Positions 1 to 5,460 of a stretch of 7,081 bases of DNA are shown here, one piece after another. The DNA comes from JADJXV01 sp964527785 (GTDB taxonomy: Bacteria; Bacteroidota; Ignavibacteria; Kapaibacteriales; UBA961). How positions within the stretch are numbered: the first letter of the stretch is position 1; each line of letters begins with the position of its first letter. The stretch lies in contig CAZGNO010000138.1 in assembly GCA_964527785.1 (NCBI GenBank), positions 1-7,081 on the forward strand. Reading direction: 5' to 3'. The translations under genes and the position numbers were made by a program. The notes under the pieces were generated by a model that was given only the letters and a program-made list of their open reading frames with translations, was not told the DNA's origin and made no database searches.

Positions 1-41
1 CGTAAGAACGTGAAAATCTGCTGGACGGATGTGCATACGGA

Positions 42-108
42 GATTCTTCGTTGCTCTCAGAATGACGGGCAATGTAAGAGATGTCATTTACAGCGTAGTC
101 GAAGCATC
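42..108. repeat. Imperfect inverted repeat, likely dispersed intergenic repeat
   Basis: Two arms at 42-66 and 83-108 are reverse complements at about 18 of 26 aligned positions, with one gap, around a 16-base loop. The first arm contains GATTCTTCG...AGAATGAC and the second GTCATTT...AGCGTAGTCGAAGCATC. From memory, this style of sequence (ATTCTTCG-CTCAGAATGAC and its complement) recurs in intergenic spaces of many Bacteroidota-type genomes. The hairpin and similarity are visible here; genome-wide dispersal is inferred. No coding frame fits it. It may act as a transcript end or as a small non-autonomous repeat upstream of the GNAT relic. Confidence 0.5.
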
Positions 109-214
109 GGATACTTGCCATTTTTTACACTTTTACTTTACGCTATACTTAAATAGCAATACCTTAGCATAAAATCTCTTGGTTCCTTCTCTCTTCTATC
201 GTATATCTTTCATT

Positions 215-463
215 ATGTCCGACGACTTATTCTGTTTTACTCCCGAAAATTTACTGGCACAAACGCACATCACACCTCTTATTCTCGGCTACCATCGCGT
301 TCGATTTTATGTGGATGAACAAGGAATTCCATCGAAAGAAAAAACAGACCGTACAAACGAGTTTTTTCTCTCGCCTTCCGGCGGGACTCTCCGTGATATG
401 AATATGAATATCGTTACCTATAGTGCTAAATACGATAAATATAAAGGTTACGGGAAAATATAG
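215..463 (+). pseudogene. Truncated GNAT N-acetyltransferase-like fragment
   Basis: This 82-residue frame starts at ATG 215; a TTG at 179 in frame would add 12 residues. Residues around 29-48 read YHRVRFYVDEQGIPSKEKTD, which resembles the R-x-x-V-F-V-x-E-Q-G-I/V-P-x-E-x-E-x-D segment near the N terminus of many small GNAT acetyltransferases. Such enzymes are usually about 140-170 residues with an acetyl-CoA-binding R/Q-x-x-G-x-G/A loop in the second half. Here the frame stops soon after. The ending KYKGYGKI faintly recalls that loop, as if the strands between were deleted, but this is speculative. No Shine-Dalgarno or clear promoter is seen. The frame ends 43 bases before the peptidase start. 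It could be a real small hypothetical gene; a decayed fragment is the better reading. Confidence 0.4.
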
Positions 464-506
464 TGTTTTCTGGAAAAGCTGCCGATACTACCATTTTATT
501 ACATCA

Positions 507-2153
507 ATGAAACGTTTGCCTCTTATAATACTCTCTGTAATTGCTATTTTTTCCGTTGGATTTTTTAGCGGTTCGAGGGATGCCGTCTATTTCAAAATCA
601 ATAAATCCCTTGAACTGTTTGGTGCGATGTTCCGCGAAATTTCTACAAATTATGTGGATGATATTGACCCTGAGGAATTTGTCCGTAACGGCATGAAGGA
701 TATGCTCGACAATCTGGATCCATATACAACGCTGCTGGATGAAAGTTCGTCGGAAGATATTGATATGCTCTCGACGGGAGTTTATACAGGTTTTGGGATG
801 AGCGTGGGCGCGCGCGACAGTATGCTCACCATAACGGGATTATACGACGGATACTCAGCCCAGCGGAACGGAATTCGCATAGGAGACCATATCCTTCAAA
901 TTGATACTGCATTCGTTCTCCATGAAATTTCGCGTTCGCTTCGCCCCTTTACCCGTGGTGTGCCGGGGTCGAAAGCTATAGTGAAAATTCTGCGGGACGG
1001 TATTGCCGATACGCTAGTTTTTACACTTACACGTGAAGAAATCAAAGTACAAAACCTGCCGTACTTTGGAATGGTGCAGGACAGTATTGGCTATATCAAA
1101 CTCGACCGGTTCTCACGGCAAAGCGGTGAAGATGTAAAGATTGCAATCCGTGAATTACGCAATCAAGCCAACATCTGCGGATTGATACTTGATGTACGGG
1201 ACAATCCCGGCGGCTTGCTTGACGCAGCCACTGCCATCAGTGAAATATTCGCAGCGCAAGGAAGCAGGATTGTAAGCACCAAAGGGCGTGTTGAATCCGA
1301 AGCGCGGGTCTATACGGCGCAATCACGTCCGTTTGAGCCGGATATTCCTCTGGCAGTGCTGATAAACGGGCGCAGTGCCAGTGCGAGTGAAGTCCTTGCA
1401 GGGGCAATTCAGGATTTGGACAGGGGAGTGATTATGGGCGAGCGGTCGTATGGGAAAGGGCTTGTGCAAAATGTTTTCGCACTTCCTTATAATGCAAGTG
1501 TAAAAATCACAACAGCTAAATACTATACTCCGTCGGGACGGTGTATTCAAAAGGTAGATTTCACCCGTAAGCGTGAAGGAAAAGCTGCATCTGCCGATAC
1601 CGGGCGTATTTTTTATACAAGAAATAACCGTCCTGTTCGTGAACTTCACGGTATTGAGCCGGATAGTATTGTGTCCGACGCAGATTACCCGGATGTTGTA
1701 GAGCAATTGATAGCCAAAGATATTATCTTTGGTTTTGCTAGTGAATATACTTCCAAATTCAAATCGTTACCAACAAGATTTGCCGTAACGCCTGAGCTTC
1801 TTGAGCAATTTGAAGCATACGCGGAACGCAAGGGTTTTTACGTAGAAACTCCTGCACTGTTGAAACTGAAAGAAGCCCGTACACTTGTTTCAAGTGATAA
1901 AACAAATGTGTCTTTTGTAAATAAAATTGAAGCACTTGAAAAAGCTCTCCAAAAAGAGCAGCGGCTTCTCGCTCCTGCCAATGCTAAAGTCATTTCTACC
2001 CTTCTCGAAAATGAAATAGTAAGTCGCTTTCTGACCAACAAGGAGGATGCTGAACGTTCGCTCCGCACAGACCGGCTAGTGCAGGCAGCCGCAGGACTGT
2101 TGCAATCTACGGAGTATTATTCTAAGTTGTATTCGGCGGTCGGGGCGCGGTGA
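507..2153 (+). CDS. S41A family C-terminal processing peptidase, membrane-anchored
   Basis: A 548-residue serine protease of the CtpA/Prc/tail-specific type, which cuts near the C termini of envelope proteins. Residues 1-22 form a basic start plus hydrophobic segment (KRLPLIILSVIAIFSVGFF), so the enzyme is probably tethered facing the periplasm. A PDZ domain spans roughly 90-177 (GVYTGFGMSV, then IRIGDHILQI). The catalytic core follows, with LDVRDNPGG near 229-236, then GRSASASE with predicted nucleophile Ser292, and YGKGLVQ with general-base Lys317 and Gln321. The 25-residue Ser-Lys spacing equals that of E. coli Prc (S430/K455). The C-terminal third (after ~400) is a helical, charged region as in the longer FCB-group members. 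The start at ATG 507 is chosen because a GTG at 423 would put 28 poorly hydrophobic residues before the signal-anchor and overlap the upstream frame. The leader lacks a Shine-Dalgarno sequence. No terminator is visible before the next gene, 33 bases on, so read-through is possible. Confidence 0.93.
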   Translation: MKRLPLIILSVIAIFSVGFFSGSRDAVYFKINKSLELFGAMFREISTNYVDDIDPEEFVRNGMKDMLDNLDPYTTLLDESSSEDIDMLSTGVYTGFGMSVGARDSMLTITGLYDGYSAQRNGIRIGDHILQIDTAFVLHEISRSLRPFTRGVPGSKAIVKILRDGIADTLVFTLTREEIKVQNLPYFGMVQDSIGYIKLDRFSRQSGEDVKIAIRELRNQANICGLILDVRDNPGGLLDAATAISEIFAAQGSRIVSTKGRVESEARVYTAQSRPFEPDIPLAVLINGRSASASEVLAGAIQDLDRGVIMGERSYGKGLVQNVFALPYNASVKITTAKYYTPSGRCIQKVDFTRKREGKAASADTGRIFYTRNNRPVRELHGIEPDSIVSDADYPDVVEQLIAKDIIFGFASEYTSKFKSLPTRFAVTPELLEQFEAYAERKGFYVETPALLKLKEARTLVSSDKTNVSFVNKIEALEKALQKEQRLLAPANAKVISTLLENEIVSRFLTNKEDAERSLRTDRLVQAAAGLLQSTEYYSKLYSAVGAR

Positions 2154-2186
2154 ACAAATAATTTTATCACTTTATTTATTTCAAAA

Positions 2187-2417
2187 ATGCAATACGGTGC
2201 TATTAATATTGACAAAGAAACTATGGGTGGTACTCCCGTTTTTACTGGAACAAGAGTTCCGATTAAGTCTCTTTTCGATTACATCGAAACAGGGGAAACA
2301 ATTAATGAGTTCCTAGAGAACTTTCCTTATGTTTCGTATGAACAAGCTATAGAAGTTCTTGAAAAAGCAAAGTTATTTATCACTACAGAAAAAGTTCTGA
2401 ATGAAAATATTGCTTGA
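2187..2417 (+). CDS. DUF433 domain antitoxin-like protein
   Basis: A 76-residue protein matching the DUF433 (VapB-like, winged/HTH) pattern almost end to end: IDKETMGGTPVFTGTRVPIKSLFDYIETGETINEFL corresponds to the family's I-x(4)-GGxPxxxGTRxP(V/I)xxLxxxxxxGxxxxExL core (residues ~8-43), followed by a helix with the FPYVSYEQAIEVLEKAK segment. Members usually precede DUF5615 PIN-like proteins and are annotated as antitoxins, expected to bind the partner and the operon's own promoter. The gene overlaps the next one by 17 bases (2401-2417) in another frame, which points to translational coupling. It begins 33 bases after the peptidase stop in an AT-rich leader without a Shine-Dalgarno sequence. 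I see no separate clear promoter. Antitoxin function is inferred from family and pairing. Confidence 0.88.
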   Translation: MQYGAINIDKETMGGTPVFTGTRVPIKSLFDYIETGETINEFLENFPYVSYEQAIEVLEKAKLFITTEKVLNENIA

Positions 2418-2727
2418 TGAGAATATTCCTCATAAACTTAAGCTTGACTTCGGAATAGTGCATGAAGTAATGACGATAAGTGATGTAGGTTGGAACGGAA
2501 AAAAGAATGGTGAACTTTTGGGACTGATGACACTAAACGGCTTCGATTTTTTCATTACCCTTGATAAAAATCTACGCCATCAACAGAATTTGGGTAAATT
2601 TGATATTAACATAATTGTTCTTATGGCATGGGATAATAAACACCAAACATTGCAACCTTTGATTGAGAAGGTCAAGCAACTGTTGAACGAAGGTCTTTAT
2701 AATAAGTTAAATATTGTAGAGATGTAA
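2401..2727 (+). CDS. DUF5615 PIN-like toxin/nuclease
   Basis: A 108-residue protein with the layout of the DUF5615 (Mut7-C-like PIN) family. It opens with MKILLDENIPHKL (acidic Asp6, Glu7), continues with Glu38 in the NGELL helix, and then GFDFFITLDKNLRHQQ with Asp49, Asp55 and Arg59. The tail (IIVLMAWDN, then a helix) completes the small alpha/beta fold. PIN-type acidic clusters bind metal for RNA cleavage, so a growth-arresting RNase role is likely, but it is not shown here and some members have no proven toxicity. The start ATG 2401 lies inside the antitoxin gene; LLDEN at residues 4-8 fits the usual beginning of the family. GC in 2401-2700 is about 35% by hand count against about 54% in 1141-1440 of the upstream peptidase gene, which suggests separate acquisition. 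Confidence 0.87.
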   Translation: MKILLDENIPHKLKLDFGIVHEVMTISDVGWNGKKNGELLGLMTLNGFDFFITLDKNLRHQQNLGKFDINIIVLMAWDNKHQTLQPLIEKVKQLLNEGLYNKLNIVEM

Positions 2728-2787
2728 TATGCGATAAATTATCTCCTGAGATTGCAGGCGACCTACAAAAATATATAGATCGAAGTC

Positions 2788-2801
2788 GTTCCATATGGAA
2801 C
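2788..2801. repeat. 14-base perfect palindrome GTTCCATATGGAAC
   Basis: A perfect dyad with 7-base arms and no spacer, in the convergent gap between the toxin gene and the minus-strand acyltransferase gene. There is no T-run on either side, so a classic intrinsic terminator is unlikely. It could be a protein-binding site or part of a Rho-independent end lacking a U-tract. Confidence 0.5.
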
Positions 2802-2806
2802 AACTA

Positions 2807-2823
2807 TAGTATTATTAATACTA
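2807..2823. repeat. 17-base AT-rich palindrome TAGTATTA-T-TAATACTA
   Basis: Perfect 8-base arms flank a single central T, six bases after the previous palindrome. It lies 18 bases past the stop codon of the minus-strand gene. It is too weak (only one G:C pair per arm) to be a strong terminator. Together the two palindromes may mark the shared transcript end or an insertion junction of the toxin-antitoxin pair. Confidence 0.45.
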
Positions 2824-2841
2824 GTTCGTATCCCCTCTCCA

Positions 2842-3972
2842 CTACAGCCCCTTCTCATACACCCGATATGTCTTATACACCTTCCCATTCATAGTGGAAG
2901 TAAGCGCGCGGTTCATCATTTGATTATCCTCCAGTATCCACGACGCCTCGCCATGAGTGATTCCTTTGGATAAGCCCCGTTTACCAAGCTCGTAATACAT
3001 GACGGCATCAGCCCCAGTGCGGCGATGTTCAGGCAGCACTCCGAGTACGATAATACGAAGTAACGTAATCTTCTTTTTCTTGGTAAGCAAGTGCCATGCT
3101 GCACTAAGAATACCACCGCTTTTGCTATGAATAAGCGATTGGTTAATGTCCGGCAGGGCGAGTGCAAACCCGGCGGGCTTTCCGTTTATTTCAAGGATAA
3201 GCGTGTAGAGTGGGTCGGCTATTTGTTTCAAATCAGCTGCAAGAAAATCAAACTCTTCATCGGTCATTTTCACAAAACCCCAGTTCTTTTCCCAAGCAGC
3301 ATTATAAATTTCCTTGAGTGTTTTTACATCACGGATAAACTGCTGCTTATCTTTGAAATTCACCTCACGGATAGTAACATGGTGACGCTCACGAATAATA
3401 TTCACCATCCGTTGCATTTTATCGGTCATGTACGTTTTATTTTCCAGAAGGTATGCGTAGAGGTCTTTTTCCTTTGCATACCCTGCCTTTTCGATGAGGT
3501 TTGCGTAGTATGGCGGGTTGTAGGTCATCAGGATGACCGGAGGAGAATCAAAGCCGTCTATCAGAAGTCCGCTTTCGTCATTCAATGAGGGATTTACAGG
3601 TCCGCGTGAATGTGTCATGCCGCGTTCTTTTAGCCATTTGTGTGCTGCATCAAAGAGCATATTGGCGGTTTGCTGATTATCCTCACATTCAAAAAAACCA
3701 AAGAAGCCAATTTTATCATGGTAGGTTTCGTTGTGATTGTCGTTGATAATGGCACCGATTCTTCCTACGACCGCTCCGTTACGCTCAGCAATAAAAAGCT
3801 GCATTTTTGAGTGCTTGTAAAACGGATTCTTTTCGGTATTGAGCAGCTTTTTTCTGTCCATAATTATCGGCGCAACAAAGTTCTTGTCACCCTTGTAAAA
3901 ATTCCACTGGGATTTGATAAATTTCAATTGATCGGAAGCAGTGCTGACAGGTCGTATGGTAGTTGTATTCAT
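2842..3972 (-). CDS. GNAT-fold acyltransferase, YghO / bacterial ceramide synthase-like
   Basis: A 376-residue, soluble-looking protein of the family that includes E. coli YghO and the bacterial ceramide synthase bCerS. bCerS joins an acyl-CoA to a long-chain base in sphingolipid synthesis. Features, numbered from ATG 3972: FIKSQWNFYKGDKNFVAP (18-35); an N-terminal GNAT-like half with FIAERNGAVVGRIGAIIN (60-77); the family hallmark GPVNPSLNDESGLLIDGF (124-141); NPPYYANLIEKAGY (152-165), and a second GNAT half with AGFALALPD (267-275) and IIVLGVLPEHRRTGADAVM (307-325), where EHRRTG is the likely acyl-CoA-binding loop; and the ending YKTYRVYEKGL. The start at 3972 is preferred over TTG 4035 because the promoter lies between them. 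No serine palmitoyltransferase or reductase gene lies in the window, so the substrate is unproven; other N-acyl transfer is possible. Confidence 0.82.
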   Translation of the reverse strand: MNTTTIRPVSTASDQLKFIKSQWNFYKGDKNFVAPIIMDRKKLLNTEKNPFYKHSKMQLFIAERNGAVVGRIGAIINDNHNETYHDKIGFFGFFECEDNQQTANMLFDAAHKWLKERGMTHSRGPVNPSLNDESGLLIDGFDSPPVILMTYNPPYYANLIEKAGYAKEKDLYAYLLENKTYMTDKMQRMVNIIRERHHVTIREVNFKDKQQFIRDVKTLKEIYNAAWEKNWGFVKMTDEEFDFLAADLKQIADPLYTLILEINGKPAGFALALPDINQSLIHSKSGGILSAAWHLLTKKKKITLLRIIVLGVLPEHRRTGADAVMYYELGKRGLSKGITHGEASWILEDNQMMNRALTSTMNGKVYKTYRVYEKGL

Positions 3973-4005
3973 AGTTTCTAGAGGATAATTGATATTATTT
4001 TTTCG

Positions 4006-4035
4006 CAAATTTAACCTGTTTTCAGGTGGTATCAA
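4006..4035 (-). promoter_or_regulatory. Bacteroidota-type promoter for the YghO/bCerS-like gene
   Basis: Read on the minus strand, TTG (4035-4033) is followed by exactly 19 bases and then TAAATTTG (4013-4006). This matches the Bacteroidota primary-sigma pattern TTG-N19-21-TAnnTTTG. The -7 element ends 33 bases before the ATG at 3972, leaving a short leader. The match is seen directly; promoter activity is inferred. Confidence 0.65.
4014..4027. promoter_or_regulatory. Operator-like inverted repeat ACCTG-N4-CAGGT inside promoter spacer
   Basis: Perfect 5-base arms (4014-4018 and 4023-4027) around TTTT sit wholly inside the 19-base spacer (4014-4032) of the minus-strand promoter and abut its -7 element. 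A regulator bound here would block RNA polymerase, so this is a natural repressor site. No regulator gene is nearby to pair with it. A chance dyad of this size is possible. Confidence 0.4.
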
Positions 4036-4067
4036 TGCTTGCTCACGAAAAACCGGTACAAAAACTT

Positions 4068-4075
4068 TATCTTTG
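4068..4075 (+). promoter_or_regulatory. TATCTTTG, candidate -7 element for the NHL lipoprotein gene
   Basis: A perfect match to TAnnTTTG, 65 bases before the start codon at 4141. No TTG is found at the expected 19-21 base distance upstream (the nearest, 4039-4041, is 26 bases away), so the promoter is incomplete or depends on an activator. Confidence 0.4.
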
Positions 4076-4106
4076 TACTGAAATTAAAGTGTTTATTAGT
4101 CAGTAC
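4075..4106. promoter_or_regulatory. Inverted repeat GTACTGA-N18-TCAGTAC at the putative transcription start
   Basis: Perfect 7-base arms (4075-4081 and 4100-4106). The left arm begins at the last base of the TATCTTTG element, so the dyad would cover the transcription start and early leader. It could be an operator for a dimeric regulator or a leader hairpin with an 18-base loop. Confidence 0.35.
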
Positions 4107-4113
4107 TCAATTC

Positions 4114-4131
4114 TTCCATAGAATAATGGAA
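4114..4131 (+). promoter_or_regulatory. Small hairpin TTCCAT-N6-ATGGAA before the lipoprotein start
   Basis: Perfect 6-base arms (4114-4119 and 4126-4131) with loop AGAATA end nine bases before ATG 4141. In the mRNA it would fold just upstream of the start codon in a leader without a Shine-Dalgarno sequence, so it might influence initiation. It is short and could be chance. Confidence 0.3.
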
Positions 4132-4140
4132 TCATAATCC

Positions 4141-5202
4141 ATGGCTCGAAGTGTTCTTACATTAGTTCTAATTGCAGTTGCTTTGAGTGTAACAATCGGC
4201 TGTCACGACAAGCCGTCCGTCCCGACTGCGCCACCCACAAAAGGCACAGTGAATGATACGCTCTATCTACCGCTTGCACCGGAGTGGACAGGGTTTAATG
4301 CGCCGGCGGATGTGTTCATCGGGAATGAACCGTTCATTTATATTGCCGACACAGACAATGACCGTGTCGCAATGCTCGACCTTTCCGGTACGGTAGTCGG
4401 GTATTCTGCTAAGATTCACAAGCCGATTGCAATTGGACAGGACGGGCTGTTCGACCTGTTGGTTTGTGGCGAACTCGACACAATTATCAATGGCAATCAA
4501 GCAACAATCGGGGCTGTCTATCGGATTGAACTTCACAAATCACTCCATGATATTACTAGCGCACCGATAACACTTGCATATTCAGAGGCAAGCAATCCTG
4601 CCAGACGGTTTACGGGGGTAACAGTGTTTCCTAATAATTCCTATTTGCTGACCAGAACAGGTCCAAACAACTCTTCGCCCACCAATCCCGATAACGCAAT
4701 TATTACTGTCTCTTCCGATGATACGTTCCTTTCGCCGATTGCAGGGCTAGTCCCCAAGGGGAATGCATTAAATTCTATTTCAGGGTTGAGCAGTATTACT
4801 ACAACAGGTGCCCGTTCCCAAGATTTCATCTTTACCCAAACAGGAAGTGAAATGCAGTTCAAAACTCAGTGGCTGGTTTTTATCAGTGGTGACCAATCCG
4901 GCTGGGCACAAAAGTTTATTCCCCCTCAAGACCAGAATAGTTTATTCGCAGCAGGAAGATTTATTGCGCCGGAGGATTGTACACTCGATGATTTTGGAAA
5001 CATTTATATTGTTGATGCAGGGAAAGATTCCTTGTTCAAGTTCAATACAGCAGGGAAGCAGATGCAGTCTTTTGGAGGGACGGGAAGTGGGCAGAGGCAA
5101 TTTAACTCTCCTAAAGGCGTGGCTTGGTACGACAAAACACTCTACATTGCAGACACCAAAAACAACCGTATAGTACGATTCCGACTCTCAACCGAACAAT
5201 AA
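4141..5202 (+). CDS. NHL-repeat beta-propeller lipoprotein
   Basis: A 353-residue exported protein. Residues 1-20 are a signal peptide (MARSVLTLVLIAVALSVTIG) followed by Cys21, giving a lipobox-like T-I-G-C. Lipidation and an envelope location are therefore likely, though the -3 residue is Thr instead of the usual Leu. A Pro/Thr-rich linker (22-40) follows. NHL-type blades are clearest at about 50-82 (GFNAPADVFI...YIADTDNDRVAMLD), 272-302 (FIAPEDCTLDDFGNIYIVDAGKDSLFKF) and 318-349 (RQFNSPKGVAWYDKTLYIADTKNNRIVRF). The middle (~100-260) is probably further, degenerate blades. No catalytic motif is evident; NHL propellers mostly bind proteins or ligands, so its function is unknown. The leader shows no good Shine-Dalgarno sequence. 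The gene is transcribed away from the acyltransferase gene and closed by the terminator at 5227-5258, so it looks monocistronic. Confidence 0.85.
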   Translation: MARSVLTLVLIAVALSVTIGCHDKPSVPTAPPTKGTVNDTLYLPLAPEWTGFNAPADVFIGNEPFIYIADTDNDRVAMLDLSGTVVGYSAKIHKPIAIGQDGLFDLLVCGELDTIINGNQATIGAVYRIELHKSLHDITSAPITLAYSEASNPARRFTGVTVFPNNSYLLTRTGPNNSSPTNPDNAIITVSSDDTFLSPIAGLVPKGNALNSISGLSSITTTGARSQDFIFTQTGSEMQFKTQWLVFISGDQSGWAQKFIPPQDQNSLFAAGRFIAPEDCTLDDFGNIYIVDAGKDSLFKFNTAGKQMQSFGGTGSGQRQFNSPKGVAWYDKTLYIADTKNNRIVRFRLSTEQ

Positions 5203-5226
5203 TAATATAATCTGATTCTTAGAACG

Positions 5227-5258
5227 AGCCGTTTTTCTTTTTGAAAGACGGCTTTTTT
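5227..5258 (+). terminator. Strong Rho-independent terminator after the NHL lipoprotein gene
   Basis: An 11-base-pair stem (5227-5237 with 5243-5253, one T-G wobble) encloses a five-T loop. The outer pairs are AGCCGT/ACGGCT. A run of six T starts at 5253, whose first T pairs in the stem. It begins 24 bases after the lipoprotein stop and separates this gene from the sulfotransferase-like gene. Confidence 0.9.
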
Positions 5259-5460
5259 GCTGATTGTCTATTTTGATTATTAATAGTACAAAATATAATA
5301 TAGAAATATCTGTATGGTTTTGGATTGTTGGCGGGTCTAGTGACATATAGTAATCGGTAAAGGTAAAACTGGACTACATAGTGTAGAATTGTGTTTGCCT
5401 ATACGTTCAACTTGAGTGTAAGATTACATACTTGTTAATAAGCCCACAACATATTCAGAA
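5259..5460. other. AT-rich gene-free spacer before the arylsulfotransferase-like gene
   Basis: No gene is seen here. The only dyad noticed is CTACA-TAG-TGTAG at 5374-5386. Two one-mismatch versions of TAnnTTTG follow it (TAGAATTG at 5384-5391, TGTGTTTG at 5390-5397). Neither has TTG at the right distance upstream, so I call no promoter, although one is expected because a strong terminator precedes this spacer. Confidence 0.4.

Noticed and set aside
115..149. TTGCCA (115-120) and TATACT (144-149) as a sigma70-type promoter
   Set aside because: The spacing is 23 bases, far from 17, and the other evidence points to Bacteroidota-type promoters.
423..506. Possible 28-residue N-terminal extension of the S41 peptidase from GTG 423
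   Set aside because: It would place a polar stretch ahead of the signal-anchor, overlaps the upstream frame, and ATG 507 gives a standard basic-hydrophobic N terminus.
1323..1706. 127-residue minus-strand open frame
   Set aside because: It lies opposite the catalytic core of the S41 peptidase, whose motifs establish the true frame.
2706..2867. Open plus-strand frame after the toxin gene reading CDKLSPEIAGDLQKYIDRS and onward
   Set aside because: It has no start codon, runs across both palindromes into the antisense of the acyltransferase gene, and I recognise no family; a gene fossil is possible but unsupported.
3091..3588. 165-residue plus-strand open frame
   Set aside because: It lies antisense inside the well-supported acyltransferase gene and shows no family features.
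3973..4035. 21-residue N-terminal extension of the acyltransferase from TTG 4035
   Set aside because: The TTG coincides with the -33 element of a well-formed promoter whose transcript would begin after it; ATG 3972 fits better.
4808..5173. 121-residue plus-strand open frame
   Set aside because: Shadow frame within the NHL lipoprotein, whose blade motifs lie in the other frame.
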